A stretch of 64,000 nucleotides of DNA from assembly GCA_010645155.1 (NCBI GenBank), contig CM021322.1, positions 6,863,124-6,927,123 of the forward strand. The letters are read 5' to 3'. Below, piece by piece: positions 50,068 through 61,418 of the stretch. Each line of letters starts with the position of its first letter. Position 1 is the stretch's first letter. The translations under genes were made by a program, and so were the position numbers. The notes under the pieces were generated by a model. It saw only the letters and a program-made list of their open reading frames with translations. It was not told the DNA's origin and did not search any database. The stretch comes from Tigriopus japonicus. Taxonomy: Eukaryota > Arthropoda > Copepoda > Harpacticoida > Harpacticidae.

Positions 50068-50359
50068 AAAAAATTGCAACTTAAGTTGGGAATCCTGATC
50101 GAGCATGGTTATTCCAGCTTCGTCTCATATGCTTTTTCCATGTTGCTAGATGTGTTTCTACCATGCTTCCAAACTACCTCAACAACTGACCTATATCCCA
50201 CATTTCAATGCACCTAACTCGAAAAGTGAAAGTATATCAAAAATAAGTCAGATTAACGATCGTCGAGTACATACTCACCCAGCTCCTGTTTTTGAAACAC
50301 AGCAGTTGTTGCGAGTATATACTCGTGGCCCGTTCATCTGACTTGATTTTGCAATACTA

Positions 50360-50610
50360 GGTCGGTTGTTGAGGTAGTTTTGAAGTATAGTAGAAGCATA
50401 GCTACACACACAAAAGAAGCACATGAGACGGAGTAGAAATAACCATGCTCGATCAGGTTTCGCGGCATAAGCTGCATTTTTCAATTTTTCAATCGCAACT
50501 TATGCAACGAAACCTGATCGAGCATGGCTATTTCTACTCCATCTCATGTGCTTCTTTTGTGTGTCTAGCTATGCTTCTACTATACTTCAAAACTACCTCA
50601 ACAACTGACC
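50360..50610. repeat. Palindromic MITE, family A, best copy
   Basis: 251 bp, almost entirely self-complementary (arms of about 115 bp starting GGTCGGTTGTTGAGG), flanked by TA at 50358-50359 and 50611-50612. TA duplication suggests mobilisation by a Tc1/mariner-type transposase. Confidence 0.85.
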
Positions 50611-50747
50611 TACTTTCGCTTTTCGAATTAGGTGTCTTAAGACGCGGGGATTAGATGTGGGGAGTTTGAGGAACTACAAATTAAAGTGCAGAAACTGGGG
50701 TTTGAGTCGAAGTGTTTTTTAATAAAAGAAGGTGAAGTTCCATAAAA

Positions 50748-53700
50748 TCATTTAAGGCTGTTATTAGACCTAAAATTCATCTTCCATTTCCACATAAACA
50801 GTTCGCCTATGAATAATGGCACACTAGCAGATAATCCCGAGGTCAACAATATCAGAGGTGAAAACATATGTTCGAGAGTCAAGGGTAAGAGCTCATCTTC
50901 GAGGATGATCTTGGGCTGAGTATATCGCTTGGCAATGTGATCCACAATCCCACTTTGAATCAATCGGCCTTGAACTTGAGATATCTTGGGGCCCCATGGG
51001 GCATATTTTGGAACTAGAAGGTGGAAACGGCGGAAACTCTGGAACCTTGCTTCAACCGACCATCTGATTTTGTGGTACTATTAGTACTAGTGGAAGGATT
51101 TTGAATAGGAAAATCAGCAAAGAAGATTTTAATTACATTTTCGTTAACTTTTTTATGACAAGAGCGCGTAAAAATACGTGATTTTTGGAAGCAAAAACAA
51201 GTCCTTTTTTGTCGCCAAAATGGCGTTAACATCATTTTCACCCCTTTTTAAAGATTTTTAAAGATGATCATGAACAAGTCTTAGTCGCTTAGATTTATTT
51301 CATAAGATTTTTTTATTTTTGGGTTGAAATGACTTTCTTACTTCAATCAATTTAACAACTTTTTGATCATCACAATAGTGCCATGTTGGATAAGCTAGTA
51401 TTACAAATACTAGCAGAAGAACTAATAATTCAACTTAAAAAGATTGTATTCTTTATGATATCGACTTGAAAATGTATCATTTATTTTTGCGACATCAAAA
51501 ATATAAATTATTTTTCTTGGCAATTGTTGCAACATATAGCCGGAGCAGTTCATGGCATAATTCGATGCATTTTAAAGACTTTAAGTACTGATAGTTATTA
51601 ATCTGCTCAATAGATATTGATCAAATTTCGTTTCAACTCATAACTAAGGACCCTCTCAATATCTATTAATATGGTTTGGGAAAATAGATTGGGTTTAATG
51701 GTTTTAAGTGAATTAATATAGTTATTTGAGCTACTTTTAATATGTAGGTATTCACAAGATATCTTCATTATGACACTGTGACATTAAAAATCGTAATTGG
51801 AAGCCTTGGCATTTGAGCAAACACTTAAACAGAAATTTTAACCTCTGTGCAAAACAAGAACAACTGAAAGAGGCTAGAATGTTGCAAAATAGGCACTACA
51901 GTACAGGTCGAAAATATAAGGTTCCAGAGATTGAATGTAAAACCAAATGTAGATCCAGGCACCGACATTAGCAGACTTTCTTTGCTCTCATAAATATCAT
52001 TTGTCAAAGACGTGAGTTCGGTAGTTGACGTTGATATCCCTAGATTTGGAAAAAATGGTCTTAAATTTTTAACTTCGGCCATGGAAACCGAAAAATGATG
52101 CAACATAAGAAAACTTGCCAAACATTACTGCCATTCTTTAATACACTTACCTGCCGACGAAAAAATGGCTCCTTCTTCAAAGATTTCTTTTTTCAAATAC
52201 TTAACGACATTGGTCATCACAGTCATGTTCGCCATACCATTAGTTTTAATCGTTTGGTGAGCAACTTTCTGAATGTCTTCGGGATACTTGTGGAAACTCG
52301 GGCAATCCGTACTGCAATCAAAACAGATGAGTGTCTGGTTACTTCAAATGCCAAGGAATGGCATTTAAAATGGGAGTCTGGTTCGAATAATAAAGTCCTT
52401 CTCTTTCTTTCTTCGGGTTCGGGCATTGTTGTTTACTTTATTGCCCTCCACTCTTCATCGGTAATAAGTGGGAGCTAATCCTTTACCAGCTTTTTGGGGC
52501 AGGAATAATCAAACTTTTAAATAGTTGATGACCTCATCAGCCCATTAGTCAAGAGTTGTCCAGTTGTGACAACAATAAGTCGTTGGGAGACCAAATATCA
52601 TACAAACTTGACATGTACTTACTCACCGTATTAATGACAATTATTTACTGTCCTCACAAGGTTACTATTTATTGTACTGGCATTACAAAATTCGCTCCCA
52701 CTCACAGCAGCGTTTGATTGAGTTGGATAAGTCGTTTTCAATGAAGTTCCAAAGACTTTTGAGACCACTTTTGAGGTCAAGAAACAATGCCACACACAAA
52801 TTTAAGTTCTGTTAATTAGGTCATGGCCCAAAAATTGGTAAAATGTCACTTAAAAATTGCTTTTAAATATCAAAATAATTGTCAAAATAATTAACAAAAT
52901 AAATATCAAAACATGTTTTGATATTTTTTTTCTTTTCACCTTTTCCTAAGGTAGTTTCATGATTGGGTGTACCTGAAATATTGACGAAATCTATTGAGCC
53001 CTTTTTCAAATGTGGGTTAACAAAAGTCCGATTGTGCCCTTCGAGAATTGCGTTCAAAAATAGCCATTGAAAATTGAACAGGAAATAGAGTTTCCCAATA
53101 TTTTGAACCATTGTCGACCTAAATGTTTTTAAGCGTGTTTTGAGTGACAGTTTATCAATTTTTTGGCCGTGATCAAATTGAAAGAACTCGATTACATATG
53201 CGGCATTGTCTCTTGACCTCAAGACTGGTCTCAAAGGTATTTGGAACTTGAAAGTGAATTCTCCAGCTCAATCAAACGCCGTTTCAGCCTTCACATACAG
53301 GGTTGTCACGAATTAGAGTCCCCTACCAAATCAAGAACCACTCTTGAACCATTACGTTTGCGATCCAATAGTAGAAATACAAATTGAAGAAAACAGTTTT
53401 AGGTATACTCCGGTACAGTATTTATGAAATTGATTTACTCGTTACGAAGCTATGATTATAATTTTAAGAACAACTCCCCCACCTATGGTACATACGCTCT
53501 ATTCTCTAAAAATATCCTTGCTGTAAGCTCCTGTAGGGGCCTCTCCTGTTCTGTAGGGTTGTACAGATCTGCCAACAGTAACTTTTTAGTAAACCAAATA
53601 TCATATTAATATTAGCTTTATGGAGTAACATGAACGATTAAATTTCTATACAGGGAATCCAATTCCTTGAGTTGGCAATTAAAAATCCGTAGCCAACCTA

Positions 53701-56700
53701 AAAAAATGGTTAGGGTCGAAAAATCATTTAGTGGCATGCATGAAGTCAAGTCTGGTGTTCCTCAAGGCTCAATTTTAGGTCCGCTCCTGTTCATCCTTTT
53801 CATTGCTCCTCTACAGAAGTTAAGAACACAAGCCAGTATTTCTTCATATAATGATGAAGCAAAATTAGTCAACTACAAGGTTGTGCAGGTAAATCCGGAC
53901 AAACTTTAAAGCCCTGTAGCTCCTTAACTATTAATGATAAAAATAAACTTGCTAAGGATCAAATGCGCCTTTGAGCAACCCTAAGTTGCTCGAAAAAAAT
54001 CATCCATATCAGTCTAAACTGAAGCATGGAGCAGGCAAGAAGGTCAGCCGTGGTGGAATTGGCTCGAGCTGGCTTCAGAAATTGTGACGCTATTATCCTT
54101 CACTCCGTCAACCGTGTATGACATTTACCACAATTGGAAGCCGATGGTCAGTGGGCACGGAAAGTCCATGCCCCCGAAGTGATCGCAAAAGGACTTCCAC
54201 CTTCTTGGCAGACCTCAAACAGCAATCCCAGCACTCCAATGAAAACCGTGGCAAAGAAGTGAAGTGTCCACAGGTCTACCATCTCCAGGGCCATCAAAAC
54301 CGACCTGGGTTATACCTCCTAGAAGAAGACCAAGAAGCACATCCTAACTGCCAAGATGAGGGCCATCCGACTCTCAAGGAGCCGCAAATTACTCAATCAA
54401 TTGAAGGCGTCACATTGACCAATAACTTTCTTCAGTGATGAGAAGAAATGGATTGTGGACATGGCCCACAACAATCAAAATGATCGCTTCCTGGCCACCT
54501 CAAAGGATGCTGTCCCTGTGGTTCAGAGGACCAAATTCCCTGGGTCTGTCTTGACTTTAGGGGTCATTGGGTCCAATGGAAAAGTGATGCCACCTGTCTT
54601 CTTCAGACCCAAAGAGACAGTGGGTGCTCATAGGTACTGCGAGGTGCTCAAAGAGCAAGTGATCCCATGGATGAAAGCCAATTGCAATGGGCATGGGTTC
54701 GTGTTTCAGCAGGACTCGGCACTTGCCCACATGCCCAAAAAGACCCTTGAGCTACTCAAGAAGGAAAACGTGGACTTCTCTCCTGATTTGAACCCAATGG
54801 ATTACTTCTTTTAGGGATATTTGGAGAGGCAGGTCTGTTCAAAGCCCCACAAAAGCGTGGCCGAATTAAACAAGTGTAACGTATGTATATTTCACTCTCG
54901 TTCATCCTAAAAAACTAGATCTCTCCCGTCAGCCGACCTCCAGGGTGTCCCGATGAATCGTCTCTTATTTCAGTGTGTCCGCTACACGACCCCCCCCCAG
55001 ATTCCATCGGCCTTATCAGTTATTACTAGTTTTTGGTTTAAGTGGTCTTCCTCGTCGAGGGGGTAGGGCTAGTCTCACAGGTTCGGTTGAGTCCACATGC
55101 GCTGGTTTTAACCTATCAATCGACACATGATCTTGTTTTCCCCCAATGTCCACAATGAATGTTTTGGCTCCATGCTCCACCACTCTATACGGACCCTCGT
55201 AGGGTGTTTGAAATGGGTGTTTACTCCCATCTCGACGGATGAACACAAAAGGGGATGCAACCAAAGACTTTGGAACATAAGGGGTGAATGGTTTAAGCTT
55301 TCTTGTTGGCACTGGCTTAAGTGTTCCCACTAAATCTCGAAGTCGTTGAAGTTCCAATGACGGGGTATTTGAGTTTGGTCCCAAAAAGTCGCCAGGGACT
55401 GTGAGGGGAGCTCCGAAAACCAATTCGGCCGAGGAGGCTTGTAAATCTTCCTTTGGTGCGGTCCTGATACCTAACAAAGCCCACGGTAGCATATCAGCCC
55501 AATTAGCGTCTTTACATTTGGCTTTCAAGGCAGATTTTAAATGTCTGTGGAACCTCTCTACTAGGCCATTTGATTGGGGATGGTAAGAGGTTGTGCGGTG
55601 GATCTTGGTTCCATATAACTCACACAATGATGACCATAATTGAGAAGTAAATTGTGCTCCTCTGTCTGATGTAATATCCACAGGCAATCCATAGCGTGCG
55701 ACCCAATGAGAGACGAAAGCTCTGGCACATGTCTTTGCATCGATACAATTAATTGGTACAGCTTCCGGCCACCTGGTAAATCTATCTACCATAGTTAAGA
55801 GATAAGTAAAACCTTGCGACGATGGCAAAGGTCCTACTATATCGATGTTTACATGGTCAAATCTTCGTGGTGGTACGGAAAATGTAGAAAGTGGAGCTCT
55901 TGTGTGTCTTGATATCTTGGCACGTTGGCATGGAATGCACTGTTTTGCCCATACACGTACATCCTTTTTTATATTATGCCACACAAACTTTTGAGTAACT
56001 AGTTTGATTGTAGAATTGATGCCAGGATGGGATAAATTATGTACGTGTTCAAAAACAGCCCTTCGCCAGTCAGGGGGAACTAAAGGTCTCTGTCGTCCTG
56101 TCGAAACGTCACACAGAATTGTGCTTTTACAGTTTCCAAGAGGTACATCCTCAAGAACCAAGGCTGTAATGGCAGTCCGCGTAGCTAAGATTTCAGGATC
56201 ATGAGTTTGGGCATCGGCCATTTCATTAAAATTGATCTCGGATTGTACTACGTTGATAACTGCACGCGAAAGTGCATCTGCTACAGGATTATCCTTTCCG
56301 GAAACATGCTGAATGTCGGACGTAAATTCAGCAATATAACTTAGATGGCGTTGTTGTCTTCCTGACCATGGTTCTGATTTTTTTCCAAGGGCGAAAGTAA
56401 TTGGTTTATGATCCGTGTATATGGTGAAGAGTCTTCCTTCGAGTACGTAGCGAAAATGGCGTATAGCAAGGTAAATCGCCAACAATTCACGGTCGAACGC
56501 ACTGTAACGTGTTTCTGGGTCTCGCAAACCTTTACTGAAAAAAGCTAAGGGTTGCCAACCAACTCGTGTGCGTTGTTGTAGGACAGCTCCCACAGCAATA
56601 TCCGATGCATCCGTTGTGAGGGATATCTCGGCTGATGGAATAGGGTGTGCGAGAAGAGTAGCTTTGCAGAGTTCTTTCTTCGTCATCTCAAACGAATTTG

Positions 56701-59700
56701 ACATTGTTTCCGTCCACACAAGAAGCTTTTTTGACGAGGGAAACGACTTCTTTAACACGGCATACAAGGGAGCCATGATTTTTGCCGCTTGCGGAACAAA
56801 CCTGCGGTAAAAATTTACCATGCCTAAGAACTCTTGAAGTCCCTTGACGGTTTTAGGTTCTTGAAATCGAGATATTGCTTCAACTTTGGCGTTCAACGGT
56901 GCAATTCCGTTTTCAGAAATTGTGTGACCGAGAAATTCAAGGGTTTGAACTCCAAATAGACATTTTTTGGGGTTGATGACCAATCCGTGGTCATTGAGAC
57001 GCTCAAATAACAATCGGAGATGTCGCGTGTGTTGTGTTTTATTTTCACTAGCCACAAGCACATCGTCGATGTACACAAACACAAACTCTAAATCTCCACA
57101 CACTGAATCCATTAAGCGTTGAAATGCCTGAGCAGCATTTTTGAGCCCAAATGGCATTCGTAAATATTCAAAAAGACCAAATGGTGTAATGATCGCAGTC
57201 TTGGGAATATCTTCTTGGGTCATGGGAATTTGATGGTATCCTTTGACCAGATCTACTTTTGAGAAGATCTTTTTCCCACAAAGATTGGTTGAAAAATCTT
57301 GTATGTGAGGGACTGGATAACTATCGGCTGTGGTGACGTCATTCAATCGCCGATAATCACCACACGGTCTCTTAGTACCATCAGGCTTATCGACCATATG
57401 AAGTGGACTTGCCCACGGGCTATTGGATCGTCGGACCACTCCTTGATCCATCATTTGTTGATATTCTCTTTTGGCTATTGTAAAATCTTCAGGAGAAAGC
57501 CGCCGGGCTCTTGAATGAATTGGTGGTCCCGAGGTTGGAATATGGTGCTGAACCCCATGTTTCACAGTTTTTTGATCGAAAGTTGGCGTGACGATGGCCG
57601 GATATTCAGACAAGAGTTTGTCGAATGCAATGTGTTTTGCACTTATAGAATAAATGCATGGCAGAATCCGCATTTTAGATTGTTTGAGAGGAACTCCGTC
57701 TAAAGTTTGAGGATCTACAAGTCGTTGACGACGTACGTCTACCCAAAGATCAGCATGATTAAGGAAATCTGCTCCTAAGAGTGCATTTTTTACTCCAGCG
57801 ACTACAAAATTCCACTCGTAAATTTTCTTGCCCAAATGAAGTGTCACTGTTCGCTTTCCATAAGAAGGTATTGTTGTTCCATCGGGACCAGCCAATTGTC
57901 CTTGGTCCTTATTTAATTGGTCGTAGTTATCAGCTGGTAGAACGCTAACTTCAGCACCACAATCGACGAGAAATTTTCTATTTGAATGGCGATCATGTAA
58001 GTAGAACAGCTTATTAATTTTTGGCACCGCACTTGGTTTCATTGTCGTTAACTTAATTTTAGACGTGTTGGACTCATTTTGAAATATCTTAGATGTGCCT
58101 TTTGAAATTTCGGAACACTTATAACGAGAACGGACTGAAAGTTTATTGACAGGACATCGTTTTCCTGCCGCAATTTGGGCATAAGTTGGGTTGATTGAGT
58201 GCGACGACCTTGGGATCGTTGATATCTTGGGCTGTCCGACCACCGGGGAAACTAACGGCGGCCGGCTGATGCGTTTCCCGCTCTTCTATTAGAAATCCAT
58301 CCGCAGGGTGCTTTACATTGGCGCGCATTTTCTCCATATCGATAGTGGGCGTAACACAACCGCCTCCTATTCCCAGTGGTATTTTGTCCGAAAGAAGTAG
58401 CGTTAAGTTCAACAGAATCAAAATTTTCGGAGGGCACTTGAACAGCAGATATTGTAGGCCTTGCCATTTCATGTAAGCGGTCAGCGAATTTGGCGAATTC
58501 CCGCATGTTCTCTTCATTGTGACTTTCTAGGAGAGGGTGAATTTCTTGAGGCATGCGTTGAATGAACAACCATTTGAACAATGGAGTCTTCTCCACCCCA
58601 CCTTCAGCAAGATCGAGCATTGATGACATGAGTTGTGAAGGTTTTTTGTCTCCAAGTTCAGGTGGATTAGCTAACCTTTTCGCTTTCGCCATTGGTTGCA
58701 AACTATACTCTTCTATCAAACGTTTTTTAAGAGCTGCGTACTTGTCTTTAGTCGGCGGGTCTTCCAAGAAATCTGAGACTCGCGAGGCAACTTCCAAGCC
58801 TAATGCCATAACCACATACCGGTATTTAGTGTCATCAGCCGTGATATTCTTATTATCGAATTCAGCTTCGGCAGTGATAAACCATACTTTTGGGCGACCA
58901 TGCCAGAATTGTGGAAGTTTGGTAGAAACAGCGTTGAGCGTTTCAGCAGAAAGGGGCGTGTCTTGGTCCTTGGACATGCTGAATTTGGATCAGGGCTCTG
59001 GATGAAACAATTGGTCGAAAACGTTCGAACCAAACGTCGGGGTCACCAAATGTAACGTATGTATATTTCACTCTCGTTCATCCTAAAAAACTAGATCTCT
59101 CCCGTCAGCCGACCTCCAGGGTGTCCCGATGAATCGTCTCTTATTTCAGTGTGTCCGCTACACAAGTCTATCAGCAAGTACTGGAGCATGGTCCAAACTG
59201 CACAAGTCATCTCGGCATGCAACTCCTTCAGAAGCTGTCTTGCAGAGGTGGTCAATGCCAATGGTGGACACATTGAATAAACAGTTTGGTATTGCTATGG
59301 AGAAGAACTTTTGTTAAAAGTATTTTTGTAGCATTATGTGTTCCAGAAATATAATGACATGAAATTTGTCCGGATTTAGCTGCACAACCCTGTATAGGAG
59401 GGACGAGACGCAATGTTGTGGTTAGCCCAGCATCTTAAGCAGGAGGGGCTACAGTTTCGATTCTCCGCCCCAACCATTCCCAAGGAGACTTTTAGACATT
59501 ATTCACACCCACAAACGGGGTACCATACCATTCTGATACCGCTTTTGAAATTGGCTATCGGAAATATTTGAGCGATGTGACTTAGCAGCCCTGGTTAAAC
59601 TTAAAAGTATCTTTTGGAAGAAAAAGCAAAGCAAAAATATTGCAAAAAATCATCAAGTTGGATCCAACTCACAACGAGCCGACCTCAGAACCGATCTGAT

Positions 59701-61418
59701 CTGATACAAAGCCAGCTCATAGCAGATCCGGACCCATCCTAAATCTTAAGTAACGTAATTTTCATTTTTTTATTTTGTAATTCAACTTATCTCTCGTTTG
59801 GACCCTTACCCTGACTTGGATGAAAACACTTACCACAAGAAATCTATGTAATCTAAAAGATAGATTGTGCTGCCACGTTTCCAAGCATCGGCTGATGTGT
59901 CCACGGGATGTTCCTTTTCCGCTTTGATCAAAATTGACAATAGGGTGGACGTGTACGACAAGCACAGGAACATGGAATAGAAATAAAAAACACCCATTGC
60001 AACAGATCCTAAAAAGGAACTCTAGACAATGGAGTTGATCTTAAGAAAGCGAAATTTCTTTGGCTAACAAAATGTGGAAATCACTCAAATATAGCTGAGA
60101 TTTGACCTTGAACATATGAAAGCTAGAGATGAATTTGGCCGTCGTTTTCTTACCTGCACACAAATTTGGAAACCACCTGACATGCTCTGGTTCAGTAAGG
60201 CCAATAGAAATTCGGACCAAAATTTCATTCAACGTTGTTCTGGATTTGGTCTTGACATTATCCTTCAAAGTTTTCCCTTGATACAATTTGAAAAGCCTGT
60301 GCACCAAGAATGAAACCAGAACGTTGCTCGTTATGATGGCGATCCAAAGGTCTGAGGAGAAGACTTGAACAATGCTCAAATAATTGGGCAGGGCAATGGG
60401 AATTCGAGAGCCGTAAATAACTTTGAAAAAGTACAACATTTCACCAAAGTCTACAAATTCTTGGTTGGGGACAATAGCCAAGGGATTACCGATGCTCAAA
60501 TCATATTCGTAACTGTGGACCTTAAAGCAAAATCATAAATTATAAAATGTCTTATAGATAAGACTCAATCAAGCCATGAATGTTCAAGCATTGTCAGAAA
60601 ATACCGTGATGGTTTTCTTTCTTTGAACGGACAGCACTTACGTCAATAGTTCTTTGGCCCAGAACTTGTCCGTCATAAAAAATCACGTCAAAACGCGCAA
60701 GCACATATTCCAGGGTAACTCCCATGTGTTTGGCGACCAATTCTATGACATCGACTTCAAAGCCGATCGGGGGATCCTCCTCCGTTTCTCCTGACAAAAC
60801 TGTTGGAGGTACGGGAATATACCCTACCTTCCAAGTTCCATAGCAACCATTGCAGCGGGTTTCAAAGAGCCCCACCACATTGACATCAAACCCATGATGT
60901 TTCATCCAGTAAGCAATGGGACGAGAATATTCAGGTGGATCTTGGAACGGACATATCATGTGGAAGGGAACTATTTTGGAACCACCTAAGGAAGGGGTCG
61001 CAACCAAAAAGGGAACTTTGGACCTTTGAGCAATTTCGAGCCAAACGGTTAGATCTTCTTGATTCGGCAAGTCCACAATGATGAGGGCATTTCGAAAGGG
61101 TTTGGACTTGTTAAGTAGGATCTCGGTTTGATTTGCATTTTGATTGGAAATAACCATCAAGGGGCAAGCTGTTGTCAAAGCGATCGATTCAAAGTTCATG
61201 GAGGAATGTGAGAAAGTTGCCACTGTCCAATTGGAGTCGAAATCAGGGATGACTTTGATATTGGTCGAAAATTGAAACAAACTGAATCCTCGCGGACAAT
61301 GATTTTGGAAATGGGTGGCATAAAATGTTTGCAAACTTGATAACACGTCCTTATTCAAGGTCAAACAAGGCTCAGAAAAAATGAAAACAACAGTCAAGAA
61401 GATGAGGGTCAAAGTCAT
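50748..61418 (-). CDS. Divergent ionotropic receptor (IR) gene C
   Basis: A third IR paralogue, on the opposite strand. Exons (minus order) are 60642-61418, 60154-60520, 59834-60008, 52151-52311, 51944-52039 and 50748-51013. They join in phases 0, 1, 2, 1, 1 to a 613-aa product. Exon 3 has the same length (175) as in gene A; exons 4 and 5 (161, 96) equal those of gene B. A signal peptide ([15 protein letters not shown]) is followed by a divergent S1. M1 is [16 protein letters not shown], then [15 protein letters not shown]3 is [23 protein letters not shown]2 has [10 protein letters not shown]4 is [17 protein letters not shown]. The donor after exon 5 (GTTTTA) is weak. Intron 3 (52312-59833) is packed with nested transposons. 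Splicing across it is inferred from phase and paralogy; the two halves could instead be a broken gene. Confidence 0.8.
52711..53279. repeat. Element with ~83-bp inverted ends and internal frame
   Basis: Inverted arms at about 52711-52793 and 53196-53279 begin CGTTTGATTGAG and both contain AAGTTCCAAA, TTTGAGACCA and TTGAGGTCAAG. Between them, on the minus strand, 123 codons are open ([20 protein letters not shown]) and end near a donor-like CAG/GTACAC. I do not recognise the peptide. It lies in IR gene C intron 3. Confidence 0.6.
53440..53694 (+). mobile_element. LINE-B 3' end
   Basis: Encodes ...[17 protein letters not shown], followed by the LINE-B tail hairpin at 53649-53670 (TACAGGGAATCC...) and AATTAAAAATCCG. 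5'-truncated. Confidence 0.75.
53695..53865 (+). mobile_element. LINE-B RT fragment
   Basis: Encodes [19 protein letters not shown] and SSYNDE, where the catalytic YADD has become YNDE. It lies downstream of a LINE-B 3' end, so it is a separate insertion. It is cut by the Tc1-like element at 53876. Confidence 0.75.
54875..54986 (-). repeat. 3' LTR
   Basis: 112 bp, TG...CA ends. It matches the other LTR over its full length. It adjoins the polypurine tract. Confidence 0.93.
55016..58243 (-). CDS. CsRn1-like gypsy Pol polyprotein
   Basis: At least 1,075 residues in one open frame, beginning here at a non-ATG codon. Domains in order: aspartic protease ([11 protein letters not shown] at about 92-102, LLGADFL); reverse transcriptase ([22 protein letters not shown], catalytic YIDD at about 391-394); RNase H ([26 protein letters not shown]); integrase with HHCC zinc finger (HPGINS...CIPCQRAK) and DDE core ([29 protein letters not shown]). 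Pol lies in the -1 frame relative to Gag and its frame is open upstream into the gag end. Expression by -1 frameshifting is therefore likely. No stop or missing catalytic residue is seen. Confidence 0.95.
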   Translation of the reverse strand: MVGQPKISTIPRSSHSINPTYAQIAAGKRCPVNKLSVRSRYKCSEISKGTSKIFQNESNTSKIKLTTMKPSAVPKINKLFYLHDRHSNRKFLVDCGAEVSVLPADNYDQLNKDQGQLAGPDGTTIPSYGKRTVTLHLGKKIYEWNFVVAGVKNALLGADFLNHADLWVDVRRQRLVDPQTLDGVPLKQSKMRILPCIYSISAKHIAFDKLLSEYPAIVTPTFDQKTVKHGVQHHIPTSGPPIHSRARRLSPEDFTIAKREYQQMMDQGVVRRSNSPWASPLHMVDKPDGTKRPCGDYRRLNDVTTADSYPVPHIQDFSTNLCGKKIFSKVDLVKGYHQIPMTQEDIPKTAIITPFGLFEYLRMPFGLKNAAQAFQRLMDSVCGDLEFVFVYIDDVLVASENKTQHTRHLRLLFERLNDHGLVINPKKCLFGVQTLEFLGHTISENGIAPLNAKVEAISRFQEPKTVKGLQEFLGMVNFYRRFVPQAAKIMAPLYAVLKKSFPSSKKLLVWTETMSNSFEMTKKELCKATLLAHPIPSAEISLTTDASDIAVGAVLQQRTRVGWQPLAFFSKGLRDPETRYSAFDRELLAIYLAIRHFRYVLEGRLFTIYTDHKPITFALGKKSEPWSGRQQRHLSYIAEFTSDIQHVSGKDNPVADALSRAVINVVQSEINFNEMADAQTHDPEILATRTAITALVLEDVPLGNCKSTILCDVSTGRQRPLVPPDWRRAVFEHVHNLSHPGINSTIKLVTQKFVWHNIKKDVRVWAKQCIPCQRAKISRHTRAPLSTFSVPPRRFDHVNIDIVGPLPSSQGFTYLLTMVDRFTRWPEAVPINCIDAKTCARAFVSHWVARYGLPVDITSDRGAQFTSQLWSSLCELYGTKIHRTTSYHPQSNGLVERFHRHLKSALKAKCKDANWADMLPWALLGIRTAPKEDLQASSAELVFGAPLTVPGDFLGPNSNTPSLELQRLRDLVGTLKPVPTRKLKPFTPYVPKSLVASPFVFIRRDGSKHPFQTPYEGPYRVVEHGAKTFIVDIGGKQDHVSIDRLKPAHVDSTEPVRLALPPRRGRPLKPKTSNN
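58252..58977 (-). CDS. CsRn1-like gypsy Gag
   Basis: 241 residues from ATG at 58975-58977. The N-terminal half has the gypsy capsid signature ([20 protein letters not shown], then VASRVSDFL and [11 protein letters not shown]). Near the C terminus [18 protein letters not shown] fits CX2HX9CX3C, the unusual CHCC knuckle, in place of the standard CCHC. It ends at TAG at 58252, with Pol in the overlapping -1 frame. Full length for the clade as far as I can tell. Confidence 0.9.
   Translation of the reverse strand: MSKDQDTPLSAETLNAVSTKLPQFWHGRPKVWFITAEAEFDNKNITADDTKYRYVVMALGLEVASRVSDFLEDPPTKDKYAALKKRLIEEYSLQPMAKAKRLANPPELGDKKPSQLMSSMLDLAEGGVEKTPLFKWLFIQRMPQEIHPLLESHNEENMREFAKFADRLHEMARPTISAVQVPSENFDSVELNATSFGQNTTGNRRRLCYAHYRYGENARQCKAPCGWISNRRAGNASAGRR
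59051..59162 (-). repeat. 5' LTR
   Basis: 112 bp, same sequence as the 3' LTR. The primer-binding site starts two to three bases inside. The CAAG duplication follows at 59163-59166. Confidence 0.93.
59398..59600 (+). repeat. tRNA-derived SINE copy
   Basis: Shares the head (GTTGTGGTTAGCCC, TTTCGATTCTCC) and body (CTTTTAGACATTATTCACACCC, GGCTATCGGAAAT) with 48010-48262. No clear A tail. It abuts the right end of the Tc1-like element. Confidence 0.8.

Larger units (their letters stand above)
49547..50191. repeat. Palindromic MITE, family A, carrying two nested MITEs
   Basis: Outer arms are GGTCAGTTGTTGAGG... and ...CCTCAACAACTGACC with TA on both sides. The left arm is interrupted by a family B element (49603-49799) and the centre by a family C element (49877-50067). 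Without them the length returns to about the 250 bp of the 50360-50610 copy. Confidence 0.78.
54875..59162 (-). mobile_element. Ty3/gypsy LTR retrotransposon, CsRn1-like, apparently intact
   Basis: 4,288 bp with two 112-bp LTRs (TGTAAC...CTACA) that I read as identical, and a 4-bp duplication CAAG. On the minus strand, the primer-binding site TGGTGACCCCGACG (59035-59048) is complementary to the 3' end of tRNA-Trp. The polypurine tract is the G run at 54990-54998. Gag has a CX2HX9CX3C knuckle. A tRNA-Trp primer and a CHCC-type Gag are recognised hallmarks of the CsRn1 clade. Identical LTRs mean a recent insertion. The env gene is absent. Confidence 0.92.
54100..59274 (+). pseudogene. Tc1-like transposase, degenerate and split
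   Basis: Upstream part: a helix-turn-helix region broken by frameshifts (about 54100-54430), then FSDEKKW with the first catalytic Asp, [11 protein letters not shown] with the second, and [10 protein letters not shown] with the third. Roughly nine residues appear deleted before the last motif, and TAG at 54812-54814 stops the frame. After the LTR element the C-terminal codons resume at 59163 ([13 protein letters not shown]) and end at TAA near 59275. Dead before or after the gypsy hit. Confidence 0.8.
53876..59392 (+). mobile_element. Tc1-like transposon interrupted by gypsy
   Basis: Terminal inverted repeats CAAGGTTGTGCAGGTAAATC and GATTTAGCTGCACAACCCTG, flanked by TA at 53874-53875 and 59393-59394. 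Without the LTR element the length is about 1.2 kb, normal for Tc1/mariner. The transposase is broken. Confidence 0.87.

Noticed and set aside
52863..53234. Minus frame taken first as an extra IR exon
   Set aside because: No similarity to the IR paralogues. It sits between long inverted repeats, so it is annotated as part of an unknown element.
58143..58517. 124-codon frame overlapping gag and pol
   Set aside because: Third-frame shadow of the gypsy gag/pol overlap with no known domain.
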